Part shown: positions 36,121 to 47,475 of the stretch, piece after piece
How positions within the stretch are numbered: position 1 is the stretch's first letter
Layout of the letters: each line of letters begins with the position of its first letter
NCBI GenBank assembly: GCA_009760855.2
Contig: WPIO01000153.1
Span: 763,001-827,000, forward strand
DNA length: 64,000 bases
Direction: 5' to 3'
Source: Cristatella mucedo
Lineage: Eukaryota > Bryozoa > Phylactolaemata > Cristatellidae
Translations under genes and position numbers: made by a program
Notes under the pieces: model-generated
Database searches by the model: none
Told to the model about the DNA's origin: nothing
What the model saw: only the letters and a program-made list of their open reading frames with translations

Positions 36121-37115
36121 TATCCAGAAACTTCAAATCTGCTTTTCGGAGCATGGGGTAGCTGGCAGCAGAGTGCTGCACCTTGTTGCAGGCATTTCGC
36201 ACTTGAATAACTCATTTCGCACAAGTTCGCAGCAGATCGCGGAATATCTAGAAACTTCAAATCTGCTCGTCGGAGCGTGAGCTGGCTGGCAGCATAGTGC
36301 TGCACCTTGTTTTAAGCATTTCGCACTTGAAAAACACATGTCGCACGAGTTCGCAGCAAATCGCAGAATATCTAGATATTTTAAATCTGCTCGTCGGAGC
36401 CTGCACTGGCTGGCAGCAGAGTGCAGCACCTTGTTGCAAGCGTTTCCCACTTGAATAACACATTTCGCTCGAGTTCGCAGCTGATTGCTTGATATCCTGA
36501 ACTTTCAAATCTGCTCTTCGGAGCGTGGGCTAGCTGGCTGGCAGCAGAGTGCTGCACCTTATTGCAAGCGTTTGCCACTCAAATAACACATTTCGCACGA
36601 GTTCGCAGCTGATTGCTTAATATCCAGAAACCTAAAATCTGATTTCCGGAGCGTGCGGTAGCTGGCAGCTGAGTGCTGCACCTTCTTTCAAGCATTTCGC
36701 ACGTAAATACCACGTTTCGCACAAGTTCCCAGCATATCGTGAAATATTTAGAAACTTCAAATCTGGTCTTCGGAGCGTGCACTGGCTGGCAGCAGAGTGC
36801 TGCACCTAGTTACAACCATTTCGCAATTGAATAATTCATTGTGCACAGCTTCGCAGCAGATTTCGGAATATCTAGAAACTTTAAATATGCTCGCCGGTGT
36901 GTGAGCTGGCTGGCAGCAGAGTGCTACACCTTGCTTTAAGCATTTCGCACTTAAAAAACTCATTTCGCACGAATCAGCATCAGATCGCGGAATATCCAGA
37001 AATTTAAAATCTGCTATTAGGAGCTGCGGCAGCTGGCAGCTAAGTGCTGCACCTTGCTTCAAGCATTTCGAACTTGAATGACTCATTTCGCACGAGTTTG
37101 CAGCTGATCGCGGAA
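36121..37115 (+). repeat. 8-monomer (995-bp) tandem duplication, copy 2
   Basis: Same order as copy 1. It is 4 bp longer because the tail near 36537 reads CTAGCTGGCTGGCAG where copy 1 has CTAGCTGGCAG. The stretch from 36530 continues to match 53245 onward at 16,715 bp. Confidence 0.9.
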
Positions 37116-40100
37116 TATCCAGATACTTCAAATCTGCTTTTCGGAGCGTGGGCTGGCAGGCAGCAGAGTGCTGCACCTTGTTTCTAGCATTTCGCACTTG
37201 AATAATACGTTTCGCACAAGTTCGCAGCAGATTGCGGAATATCTAGAAACTTAAAGTCTGCTCGTCGGAGCGTGGGCTAACTGGCAGCTGAGTGCTGCAC
37301 CTTGTTTCAAGCATTTCGCACGTTATATACATATTTCGAACGAGTTGGTAGCTGATCGCTGAATATGTAGAAACTTAAAATCTCCTCTTCGGAGCGTGCT
37401 GTAGCTGGCAGCAGAGTACTGCACCTTGTTACAAGCATGGCTCGATTGACTAACTCATTTCGCACAAGTTCGCAGCAGATCGCGGAGTATCCAGAAACTT
37501 CAAATCTGCTTTTCGGAGCGTGGGTTAGCTGGCAGCAGAGTGATGCACCTAGTTTCAAGCATTTCGCACTTGAATAACACATTTTGCACGAGTTCTCAGC
37601 AGATCGCGGAATATCCAGAAACTTCAAATCTTCTCTTCGGAGCTAGCAGTACCTGGCATCAGAGTGCTGAACCTGGTTTCCTGCATTTCGCATATGAATA
37701 ACACATTTCGCACGAGTTCGCAGCAGATTGCAGAACACCTAGAAAACTCTAATCTGCTCGTCGGAGCGTGCACTGGCTGGCAGCCGAGTGCAGCACCTTG
37801 TTTCAAGCATTTCGCCCTTGAATAACACATTTCGCACGAGTTCGCAGTAGATCCCAGAATAACTAGAAACTTCAAATCTGCTCGTCGGAGCGTGAGCTGG
37901 CTGGTAGCAGAGTGCTGCACCTTTTGTCAAGCGTTTTGCACTTTAATGAAACATTTCGCACGACTTCCCTGTTGATCGCGGAATATCTAGAAACGTTAAA
38001 TCTGCTCGTTGGAGCGTGCACTGGCAGCAGCAGAGTGCTGCACCTTGTTTTAAGCATTTCGCACTTGAAAAACACCTTTCGCAAGAGTTTGCAGCAGATT
38101 GCAGAATATCCTGAAACTTCAAATCTGCTTTTCGGAGCGTGGGCTAGCTGGCGGCAGAGTCCTGGACCTTATTGCTAGCGTTTCCCACTTGAATAACACA
38201 TTTCGCACGAGTTCGAAGCTGATCGCTTAATATCCAGAAACTTAAAATCTGATTTTCGGAGCGTGCAGTAGCTGGCAGCTGAGTGTTGCACCTTCTTTCA
38301 AGCATTTCGCACGTTAATACCACGTTTCGCACAAGTTCCCAGCAGATCGTGAAATAACTAAAAACTTCAAATCTGCTCTTCGGAGCATGCTCTGGCTGGC
38401 AGCATAGTGCTGCACCTTGTTTCATGCATTTCGCACTCTAATAACACATTTCGCACGAGTTCGCAGCAGATTGCTGAATATCCAGAAAATTCAAATCTGC
38501 TCGTCGAAGCGTGCACTGGCTGGCAGCAGCTTGCTGCACCTTGTTTCAAGCAGTTCGCATTTGAAAACACGTTTCGCTTGAGTTTGCAGCAGATCGTGAA
38601 ATAAATAGAAACTTCAAATCTGCTATTCGGAGCGTGCCCTGGCTGGCAGCAGAGTGCTGCACCTTGTCGCAAGCATTTCGCCCTCGAATAACACATTTCG
38701 CACGAGTTCGCAACAGTTTGCGGAATATCTAGACACTTCAAATCTGCTTGCCGGAGCGTGCGGTAGCTGGCAGCTGATTGCTGCACCTTCCCTTAAGCAT
38801 TTCGCACTTGAAAAACTCATTTTGCACGAGTTCGCACCAGATCGCGGAATATCTAAAAACGTCAAATCAGCTCTTCCGAGCGTGCACTGGCTGGCAGCAG
38901 AGTGCTGCAAATTGTTTGAAGCATTTCGCACTTGAATAACACATTTCGCACGAGTTCGCAGCAGATCGCGGAATATCCAGAAACTTTAAATATGCTTTTC
39001 GGAGCGAGCAGTAGCTGGCATCAGAGTGCTGAACCTGGTTTCCTGCATTTCGCACTTAAATAACACATTTCGCACGAGTTCGCAGCAGATTGCCGAGTAC
39101 CTAGAAAATTCTAATCTGCTCGTCGGAGCGTGAGCTGGCTGGCAGCAGAGTGCTGCACCTTGTTTCGTGCATTTCGCACTCTAATAACACATTTCGCACG
39201 AGTTCGCAGCAGATTGCTGAATATCCAGAAAATTCAAATCTGCTCGTCGGAGCGTGCACTGGCTGGCAGCAGAGTGCAGCACCTTGTTTCAAGCATTTCG
39301 CCCTTGAATAACACATTTCGCTTGAGTTCGCAGCAGATCGTGAAATAAACAGAAACTTCAAATCTGCTATTCGGCGCGTGCCCTGGCTGGCAGCAGAGTG
39401 CTGCAGCTTTGCGCAAGTATTTCGCCCTTGAATAACACATTTCGCACGAGTTCCCAACAGATTGCGGAATATCTAGAAACTTCAAGTCTGCTCGTCGGAG
39501 TGTGAGCTAACTGGCAGCTGAGTGCTGCACCTTGTTTCAAGCATTTCGCACGGTAATAACACATTTCGCACGAGTTCTTAGCAGATCGCGGAATATCTAG
39601 AAACCTAAAATCTGCTCTTCGGAGCGTGTGCTAGCTGGCACCAGAGTACTGCACCTGGTTACTAGCATGGCTCGATTGACTAATTCATTTCGCACAAGTT
39701 CGCAGCAGATTGCGGAGTATCCAGAAACTTCAAATCTGCTTTTCGGAGCATGGGGTAGCTGGCAGCAGAGTGCTGCACCTTGTTGCAGGCATTTCGCACT
39801 TGAATAACTCATTTTGCACAAGTTCGCTGCAGATCGCGGAATATCTAGAAACTTTAAATCTGCTCGTCAGAGCCTGCACTGGCTGGCAGCAGAGTGCAGC
39901 AACTTGTTGCAAGAGTTTCCCACTTGAATAACACATTTCGCGCGAGTTCGCAGCTGATTGCGTAATATCCTGAACTTTCAAATCTGCTTTTCGGAGCGTG
40001 GGCTAGCTGGCAGCAGAGTGCTGTACCTTATTGCAAGCGTTTCCCACTCAAATAACACATTTCGCACGAGTTCTCAGCTGATTGCTTAATATCCAGAAAC

Positions 40101-40789
40101 TTAAAATCTGATTTTCGGAGCGTGCGGTAGCTGGCATCTGAGTGCTGCACCTTCTTTCAAGCATTTCGCACGTTAATACCACGTTTCGCACAAGTTCCCA
40201 GCATATCGTGAAATATCTAGAAACTTCAAATCTGCTTTTCGGAGCATGCAGTGGCTGGCAGCATAGTGCTGCACCTTGTTTAGTGCATTTCGCACTCTAA
40301 TAACACATTTCGCACGAGTTCCCAGCAGATTGCTGAATATCCAGAAAATTTAAATCTGCTCGTCAGAGCGTGCAATGGCTGGCAGCAGAGTGCAGCAGCT
40401 TGTTTCAAGCATTTCGCACATGAAAAACACGATTCGCTCGAGTTCGCAGAAGATCGCAGAATAATTAGAAACTTCAAATCTGCTATTCGGAACGTGCCCT
40501 GGCTGGCAGCAGAGTGCTGCACCTTGTTTCTAGCATTTTGCACGTGAAGAACACATTTCGCACGAGTTCGCAGCAGATCGCAGAATAACTAGAAACTTCA
40601 AATGTGCTTGCCGGAGCGTGCGGTAGCTGGCAGCAGATTGCTGCACCTTCCCTTTAGCATTTCGCACTTGAAAAACTCATTTTGCACGAGTTCGCACCAG
40701 ATCGCGGAATATCTAGAAACTTCAAATCTGCTCTTCAGAACGTGCACTGGCTGGCAGCAGAGTGCAGCACCTTGTTTAAAGCATTTCGC
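37116..40789 (+). repeat. Satellite, domain III, mosaic upstream of the 28-monomer repeat
   Basis: About 30 monomers. ATGGCTCGATTG monomers lie at 37437 and 39667. The TGTTGATCG monomer (cassette D marker) is at 37970. The part 38867-39860 matches 58431-59425 at a constant 19,564 bp and the part 38144-38500 matches 47806-48160 at 9,662 bp, so this stretch is a patchwork of units amplified elsewhere in the domain. Confidence 0.8.
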
Positions 40790-41745
40790 ACTTGAAAAAC
40801 ACTTTTCGCAAGAGTTTGCAGCAGATCGCAGAATAACCTGAAACTTCAAATCTGCTCTTCGGAGCGTTGGCTAGCTGGCGGCAGAGTCCTGGACCTTATT
40901 GCAAGCGTTTCCTACTTGAATAACACATTTCGCACGAGTTCGAAGCTGATTGCTTAATATCCAGAAACTTAAATTCTGATTTTCGGAGCGTACGGTAGCT
41001 GGCACCTGAGTGCTTCACCTTCGTTCAAGCATTTCGCACGTTAATACCACGTTTCGCACAAGTTCCCTCCAGATCGTGAAATATCTAGAAACTTTAAAAT
41101 CTGCTCTTTGGAGCATGCAGTGGCTGGCAGCATAGTGCTGCACCTTGTGTCGTGCATTTCGCACTCTAATAACACATTTCGCACGAGTTCGCAGCAGATT
41201 GGTGAATATCCAGAAAATTCAAATCTGCTCGTCGAAGCGTGCACTGGCTGGCAGCAGCTTGCTGCACCTTTTTTCAAGCAGTTCGCATTTAAAAAACACG
41301 TTTTGCTCGAGTTCGCAGCAGATCGTGAAATAAATAGAAACTTCAAATCTGCTATTCGGAGCGTGCCCTGGCTGGCACTAGAGTGCTGCACCTTGTCGCA
41401 AGCATTTCGCCCTTGAATAACACATTTTGCACGAGTTCGCAACAGATTTTGGAATATCTAGAAAGTTTAAATCTGCTTGCCGGAGCGTGCTGTAGCTGGC
41501 AGCTGATCGCTGCACCTTTCCTTAAGAATTTCGCACTTGAAAAACTCATTTTGCACGAGTTCGCACCAAATCGCGGAATATCTAGAAACTTTAAATCTGC
41601 TCGCCGGTGCGTAAGCTGGCTGGAACCAGAGTGCTACACCTTGCTCTAAGCATTTCGCACTTAAAAACTCATTTCGCACGTGTTACCATCAGATCGCGGA
41701 ATATCCAGAAACTTCAAATCTGCTCTTCGGAGCGTGCACTGGCTG

Positions 41746-41760
41746 GCAGCAGAGTGCTGC
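41746..41760. other. Short dyad (inverted repeat) of the monomer, exemplar copy
   Basis: GCAGCA and TGCTGC are perfect reverse complements separated by GAG, so either strand could form a hairpin with a 6-bp stem and a 3-base loop. The motif is present in most monomers of the window and is among its best conserved parts. Recurrent variants that weaken it are GCAGCTGAGTGCTGC, GCATCAGAGTGCTGC and the TACTGC and TGCTAC forms. A structural or protein-binding role is inference only. Confidence 0.85.
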
Positions 41761-41776
41761 ACCTAGTTACAACCAT

Positions 41777-41812
41777 TTCGCAATTGAATAATTCATTTCG
41801 CACAGGTTCGCA
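41777..41812. other. Three phased TTCGCA boxes, exemplar copy
   Basis: TTCGCA starts at 41777, 41797 and 41807, that is 20 bp and then 10 bp apart, so the three boxes lie on the same face of the double helix. The first two are embedded in the longer direct repeat ATTTCGCA. Most monomers keep at least two of the three; the commonest change is TTCGCA to TTTGCA, a transition at the CpG. Confidence 0.8.
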
Positions 41813-41848
41813 GCAGATTGCGGAATATCTAGAAACTTTAAATCTGCT
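41812..41848. other. Wide dyad centred on TCTAGA, exemplar copy
   Basis: The arms AGCAGATT (41812-41819) and AATCTGCT (41841-41848) are perfect reverse complements with a 21-base spacer. The palindrome TCTAGA (41828-41833) lies within half a base of the dyad axis. Monomers alternate between AGCAGATT and AGCAGATC on the left arm and between TCTAGA and TCCAGA at the centre, so only a subset has the full symmetry. Confidence 0.8.
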
Positions 41849-43101
41849 CGCCAGTGCTTGAGCTGGCTGGCAGCAGAGTGCTACACCTTGCTTTAAGCAT
41901 TTCGCACTTAAAAAACTCATTTCGCACGAGTTAGCATCAGATCGCGGAATATCCAGAAACTTCAAATCTGCTATTAGGAGCTGCGGTAGCTGGCAGCTGA
42001 GTGCTGCACCTTGCTTCAAGCATGTCGAACTTGAATGACTCATTTCGCACGAGTTCGCAGCTGATCGCGGAATATCCAGAAACTTCTAATCTGCTTTTCG
42101 GAGCGTGGGCTGGCAGGCAGCAGAGTGCTGCACCTTGTTTCTAGCATTTCGCACTTGAATAATACGTTTCGCACAAGTTCGCAGCAGATTGAGGAATATC
42201 TAGAAACTTAAAGTCCGCTCGTCGGAGCGTGGGCTAACTGGCAGCTGAGTGCTGCACCTTGTTTCAAGCACGTTATATACATATTTCGAACGAGTTTGTA
42301 GCTGATCGCTGAATATGTAGAAATTTAAAATCTCCTCTTCGGAGCGTGCTGTAGCTGGCAGCAGAGTAGTGCACCTTGTTACAAGCATGGCTCGATTGAC
42401 TAACTCATTTCGCACAAGTTCGCAGCAGATCGCAGAGTATCTAAAAACTTCAAATCTACTTTTCGGAGCGTGGGTTAGCTGGCAGCAGAGTGATGCACCT
42501 AGTTTCAAGCATTTCGCAATTGAATAACACATTTCGCAAGAGTTCGCTGCAGATCGTGGAATATCTAGAAACTTTAAATCTGCTCGTCGGAGCCTGCACT
42601 GGCTGGCAGCAGAGTGCTGCACCTTGTTGCTAGCGTTTCATACTTGAATAACACATTTCGCGCAAGTTCGCAGCTGATTGCTTAATATCCAGAAATTTCA
42701 AATCTGATTTTCGGATCGTGCGGTAGTTGGCAGCTGAGTGCTGCACCTTCTTTCAAGCATTTCGCACGTTAATACCACGTTTCGCACAAGTTCCCAGCAG
42801 ATCGTGGAATATCTAGAAACTTCAAATCTGTTAGCCGGTGAGTGAGCTGTCTGGCAGCTGAGAGCTGCACCTTGTTTCAAGCTTTTCGCACGTGAATAAC
42901 ACATTTCGCACAAGTTCGCAGCAGATCGCGGAATATCAAGAAACTTCAAATCTTCTCTTCGGAGCATGCAGTGGGTGGCAGGATAGTGCTGCACCTTGTT
43001 TCGTGCATTTCGCACTCTAATAACACATTTCGCACGAGTTCCCAGCAGAATGCTGAGTATCTAGAAAATTCAAATCTGCTCGTCGAAGGATGCACTGGCT
43101 G

Positions 43102-43968
43102 GCAGCAGCGTGCTGCACCTTGTTTCAAGCTTTTCGCACTTAAAAGACACATTTCGCTCGAGTTCACAGAAGATCGCAGAATAATTAGAAACTTCAAATC
43201 TGCTATTCGGAGCGTGCCCTGGCTGGCTGCAGATTGCTGCACCTTGTCGCAAGCATTTCGCCCTTGAATAACACATTTCGCACGAGTTCGCAACCGATTG
43301 CGGAATATTTAGAAACTTCAAATCTGCTTACCGGAGCGTGCGGTAGCTGGCAGCTAATTGCTGCACCTTCCCTTAAGCATTTCGCATTGGAAAAACACAT
43401 TTTGCACGAGTTCGCAGCAGATCGCGGAATATCTAGAAACTTTTAATCTGCTCGCCGGTGCGTGAGCTGGCTGGAAGCAGAGTGCTACACCTTGCTCTAA
43501 GCATTTTGCACTTAAAAACTTATTTCGCACGTGGTACCAGCATATCGTGAAATATCTAGAAACTTCAAATCCGTTCTTCGGAGCGTGCACTGGGTGGCAG
43601 CAGAGTGCTGCACCTAGTTACAACCATTTCGCAATTGAATAATTCATTGTGCACAGCTTCGCAGCAGATTTCGGAACATCTAGAAACTTTAAATCTGCTC
43701 GCCGGTGCGTGAGCTGGCTGGCAGCAGAGTGCTACACCTTGCTTTAAGCATTTCGCACTTGAATAACACATTTCGCACGAGTTCGCAGCAGATCGCGGAA
43801 TATCCAGAAACTTCAAATCTGCTCTTCGGAGCTAGCAGTACCTGGCATCAGAGTGCTGAACCTGGTTTCCTGCATTTCGCACTTGAATAACACATTTCGC
43901 ACGAGTTCGCAGCAGATTGCCGAATACCTAAAAAATTCTAATCTGCTCGTCGGAGCGTGCACTGGCTG
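43102..43968 (+). repeat. 7-monomer (867-bp) tandem duplication, copy 1
   Basis: Units TTCGCATTGGAAAAACAC, GTGGTACCAGCATATCG and TTGTGCACAGCTTCG recur 867-870 bp downstream in the same order. The duplication lies within copy 1 of the 28-monomer repeat. Confidence 0.85.
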
Positions 43969-44836
43969 GCAGCCGAGTGCAGCACCTTGTTTCAAGCATT
44001 TCGCACTTGAAAGACACATTTCGCTCAAGTTCGCAGAAGATCACAGAATAATTAGAAACATCAAATCTGCTATTCGGAGCGTGCCCTGGCTGGCAGCAGA
44101 GTGCTGCACCTAGTCGCAAGAATTTCGCCCTTGAATAACACATTTCGCACGAGTTCGCAACCGATTGCGGAATATTTAGAAACTTTAAATCTGCTTACCG
44201 GAGCGTGCAGTAGCTGGCAGCTAATTGCTGCACCTTCCCTTAAGCATTTCGCATTGGAAAAACACATTTTGCACGAGTTCGCAGCAGATCACGGAATATC
44301 TAGAAACTTTTAATCTGCTCGCCGGTGCGTGAGCTGGCTGGAAGCAGAGTGCTACACCTTGCTCTAAGCATTTTGCACTTAAAAACTTATTTCGCACGTG
44401 GTACCAGCATATCGTGAAATATCTAGAAACTTCAAATCCGTTCTTCGGAGCGTGCACTGGGTGGCAGCAGAGTGCTGCACCTAGTTACAACCATTTCGCA
44501 ATTGAATAATTCATTGTGCACAGCTTCGCAGCAGATTTCGGAACATCTAGAAACTTTAAATCTGCTCGCCGGTGCGTGAGCTGGCTGGCAGCAGAGTGCT
44601 ACACCTTGCTTTAAGCATTTCGCACGTAAATAACACGTTTCGCACGAGTTCGCACCAGATCGCGGAATATGTAGAAACTTTAAATCTGCTTCTCGGAGCT
44701 AGCAGTACCTGGCATCAGCGTGCTGAACCTAGTTTCCTGCATTTCGCACTTGAAAAACACGTTTTTCGCACGAGTTCGCAGCAGATGCCGAATACCTAAA
44801 AAATTCTAATCTGCTCGTCGGAGCGTGCACTGGCTG
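43969..44836 (+). repeat. 7-monomer (868-bp) tandem duplication, copy 2
   Basis: Repeats 43102-43968. Its last monomers have diverged (CGTAAATAACACG near 44624; GCAGATGCCG near 44782 lacks one base). Confidence 0.83.
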
Positions 44837-47475
44837 GCAGCCGAGTGCAGCACCTTGTTTCAAGCATTTCGCTCTCGAATAACACATTTCGCACGAGTTC
44901 GCAGCAGATCGCAGAATAACTAGAAACTTCAAATCTGCTTTTCGGAGCGTGCGGTGGCTGTCAGCAGAGTGCTGCACCTTGTTTCAAGCTTTTGGCACTT
45001 GATAAAACATTTCGCACGACTTCGCTGTTGATCGTGGAATATCTAGAAACTTTAAATCTGCTCGTTAGAGCGTGCACTGGCGGGCAGCAGAGTGCTGCAC
45101 CATGTTTAGAGCATTTCGCACGTAAATAACACGTTTCGCAAGAGTGTTACCAGCAGATCGCAGAATATCCTGAAATTTCAAATCTGCTTTTCGGAGCGTG
45201 GGCTAGCTGGCGGCAGAGTGCTGCACCTGATTGCAGGCATTTCGCACTTGAATAATTCATTTCGCACGAGTTCGCAGCAGATCGCGGAATATCTAGAAAC
45301 TTCAAATCTGCTTGTCGGAGCGTGAGCTGGCTGGCAGCAGAGTGCTGCACCTTGTTTAAAGCATTTCGCACGTAAAAACACATTTCGCACAAGTTCCCAG
45401 CAGATCGTGGAATATCTAAAAACTTCAAATCTGCTCGTCGGAGCGTGCTGTAGCTGGCAGCTGAGTGCTGCACCTTGTTTCAAGCATTTCGCACTTGAAA
45501 AACTCATTTCGCACGAGTTCGCAGCAGATCGCGGAATATCCAGAAACTTCAATCTGCTTTTCGGAGCGTGGGCTGGCAGGCAGCAGAGTGCTGCACCTTG
45601 TTTCAAGCATTTCGCACTTGAATAATACGTTTCGCACAAGTTCGCAGCAGATTGTGGAATATCTAGAAACTTAAAGTCCGCTCGTCGGAGCGTGGGCTAA
45701 CTGGCAGCTGAGTGCTGCACCTTGTTTCAAGCATTTATATACATAATAACACATTTTCGAACGAGTTTGTAGCTGATCGCTGAATATGTAGAAATTTAAA
45801 ATCTCCTCTTCGGAGCGTGTGCTAGCTGGCAGCATAGTGCTGCACCTTGTTTCAAGCATTTCGCACTTGACTAACTCATTTCGCACAAGTTCGCAGCAGA
45901 TCGCAGAATATCTAAAAACTTCAAATCTACTTTTCGGAGCGTGGGTTAGCTGGCAGCAGAGTGATGCACCTAGTTTCAAGCATTTCGCAATTGAATAACA
46001 CATTTCGCAAGAGTTCGCTGCAGATCGTGGAATATCTAGAAACTTTAAATCTGCTCTTCGGAGCCTGCACTGGCTGGCAGCAGAGTGCTGCACCTTGTTG
46101 CTAGCGTTTCCCACTTGAATAACACATTTCGCACAAGTTCGCAGCTGATTGCTTAATATCCAGAAAATTTCAAATCTGATTTTCGGATCGTGCGGTAGTT
46201 GGCAGCTGAGTGCTGCACCTTCTTTCAAGCATTTCGCACGTTAATACCACGTTTCGCACAAGTTCCCAGCAGATCGTGGAATATCTAGAAACTTCAAATC
46301 TGTTAGCCGGTGACTGAGCTGTCTGGCAGCTGAGAGCTGCACCTTGTTTCAAGCTTTTCGCACGTGAATAACACATTTCGCACAAGTTCGCAGCAGATCG
46401 CGGAATATCAAGAAACTTCAAATCTTCTCTTCGGAGCATGCAGTGGGTGGCAGGATAGTGCTGCACCTTGTTTCGTGCATTTCGCACTCTAATAACACAT
46501 TTCGCACGAGTTCCCAGCAGAATGCTAAGTATCTAGAAAATTCAAATCTGCTCGTCGAAGGATGCACTGGCTGGCAGCAGCGTGCTGCACCTTGTTTCAA
46601 GCTTTTCGCACTTGAAAGACACATTTCGCTTGAGTTCGCAGAAGATCGCAGAATAATTAGAAACTTCAAATCTGCTATTCGGAGCGTGCCCTGGCTGGCA
46701 GCAGATTGCTGCACCTTGTCGCAAGCATTTCGCCCTTGAATAACACATTTCGCACGAGTTCGCAACCGATTGCGGAATATTTAGAAACTTCAAATCTGCT
46801 TACCGGAGCGTGCGGTAGCTGGCAGCTAATTGCTGCACCCTCCCTTAAGCATTTCGCATTGGAAAAACACATTTTTGCACGAGTTCGCAGCAGATCGCGG
46901 AATATCTAGAAACTTTTTAATCTGCTCGCCGGTGCGTGAGCTGGCTGGAAGCAGAGTGCTACACCTTGCTCTAAGCATTTTGCACTTAAAAACTTATTTC
47001 GCACGTGGTACCAGCATATCGTGAAATATCTAGAAACTTCAAATCCGTTCTTCGGAGCGTGCACTGGGTGGCAGCAGAGTGCTGCACCTAGTTACAACCA
47101 TTTCGCAATTGAATAATTCATTGTGCACAGCTTCGCAGCAGATTTCGGAACATCTAGAAACTTTAAATCTGCTCGCCGGTGCGTGAGCTGGCTGGCAGCA
47201 GAGTGCTACACCTTGCTTTAAGCATTTCGCACTTGAATAACACATTTCGCACGAGTTCGCAGCAGATCGCGGAATATCCAGAAACTTCAAATCTGCTCTT
47301 CGGAGCTAGCAGTACCTGGCATCAGAGTGCTGAACCTGGTTTCCTGCATTTCGCACTTGAATAACACATTTCGCACGAGTTCGCAGCAGATTGCCGAATA
47401 CCTAAAAAATTCTAATCTGCTCGTCGGAGCGTGCACTGGCTGGCAGCCGAGTGCAGCACCTTGTTTCAAGCATTT
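44837..47475 (+). repeat. ~3.46-kb (28-monomer) higher-order repeat, copy 2 (rearranged)
   Basis: From about 45505 to 47475 the order matches copies 1 and 3. The first 700 bp differ and include a TGTTGATCG monomer at 45026. The ATGGCTCGATTG monomer expected near 45860 is replaced by the ordinary CATTTCGCACTTGACTAAC form, which looks like a conversion event. Confidence 0.78.

Larger units (their letters stand above)
41746..41869 (+). repeat. Exemplar 124-bp monomer with all landmark elements intact
   Basis: This unit is exactly 124 bp and carries every element seen in the array: the short dyad, three TTCGCA boxes, the wide dyad and the TCTAGA palindrome. It belongs to the class with TTACAACC after the landmark and CACAGG in place of CACGAG after the second TTCGCA box. 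Other recurrent classes differ mainly in the eight bases after CACCTTG (for example TTTCATGC, TCGCAAGC, TTTTAAGC, TTTCAATC) and in the tail (GCCCTGGC, GAGCTGGC, GTAGCTGGC, AAGCTCGC). These differences make higher-order repeats readable. Confidence 0.95.
40790..44300 (+). repeat. ~3.46-kb (28-monomer) higher-order repeat, copy 1
   Basis: Matches 47724-51234 at a constant offset of 6,934 bp throughout, and its part from about 42100 to 43950 matches the middle copy at 3,463-3,474 bp. It contains the ATGGCTCGATTG monomer at 42387 and a 7-bp deletion near 42270 (AAGCACGTTATATAC) that removes the first TTCGCA box. Confidence 0.87.

Noticed and set aside
45671-46228. 185-codon open reading frame on the minus strand as a gene
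   Set aside because: It spans about 4.5 satellite monomers, is made of peptide pieces found in hundreds of other frames, and shows no conserved start context or domain. It is a by-product of the repeat.
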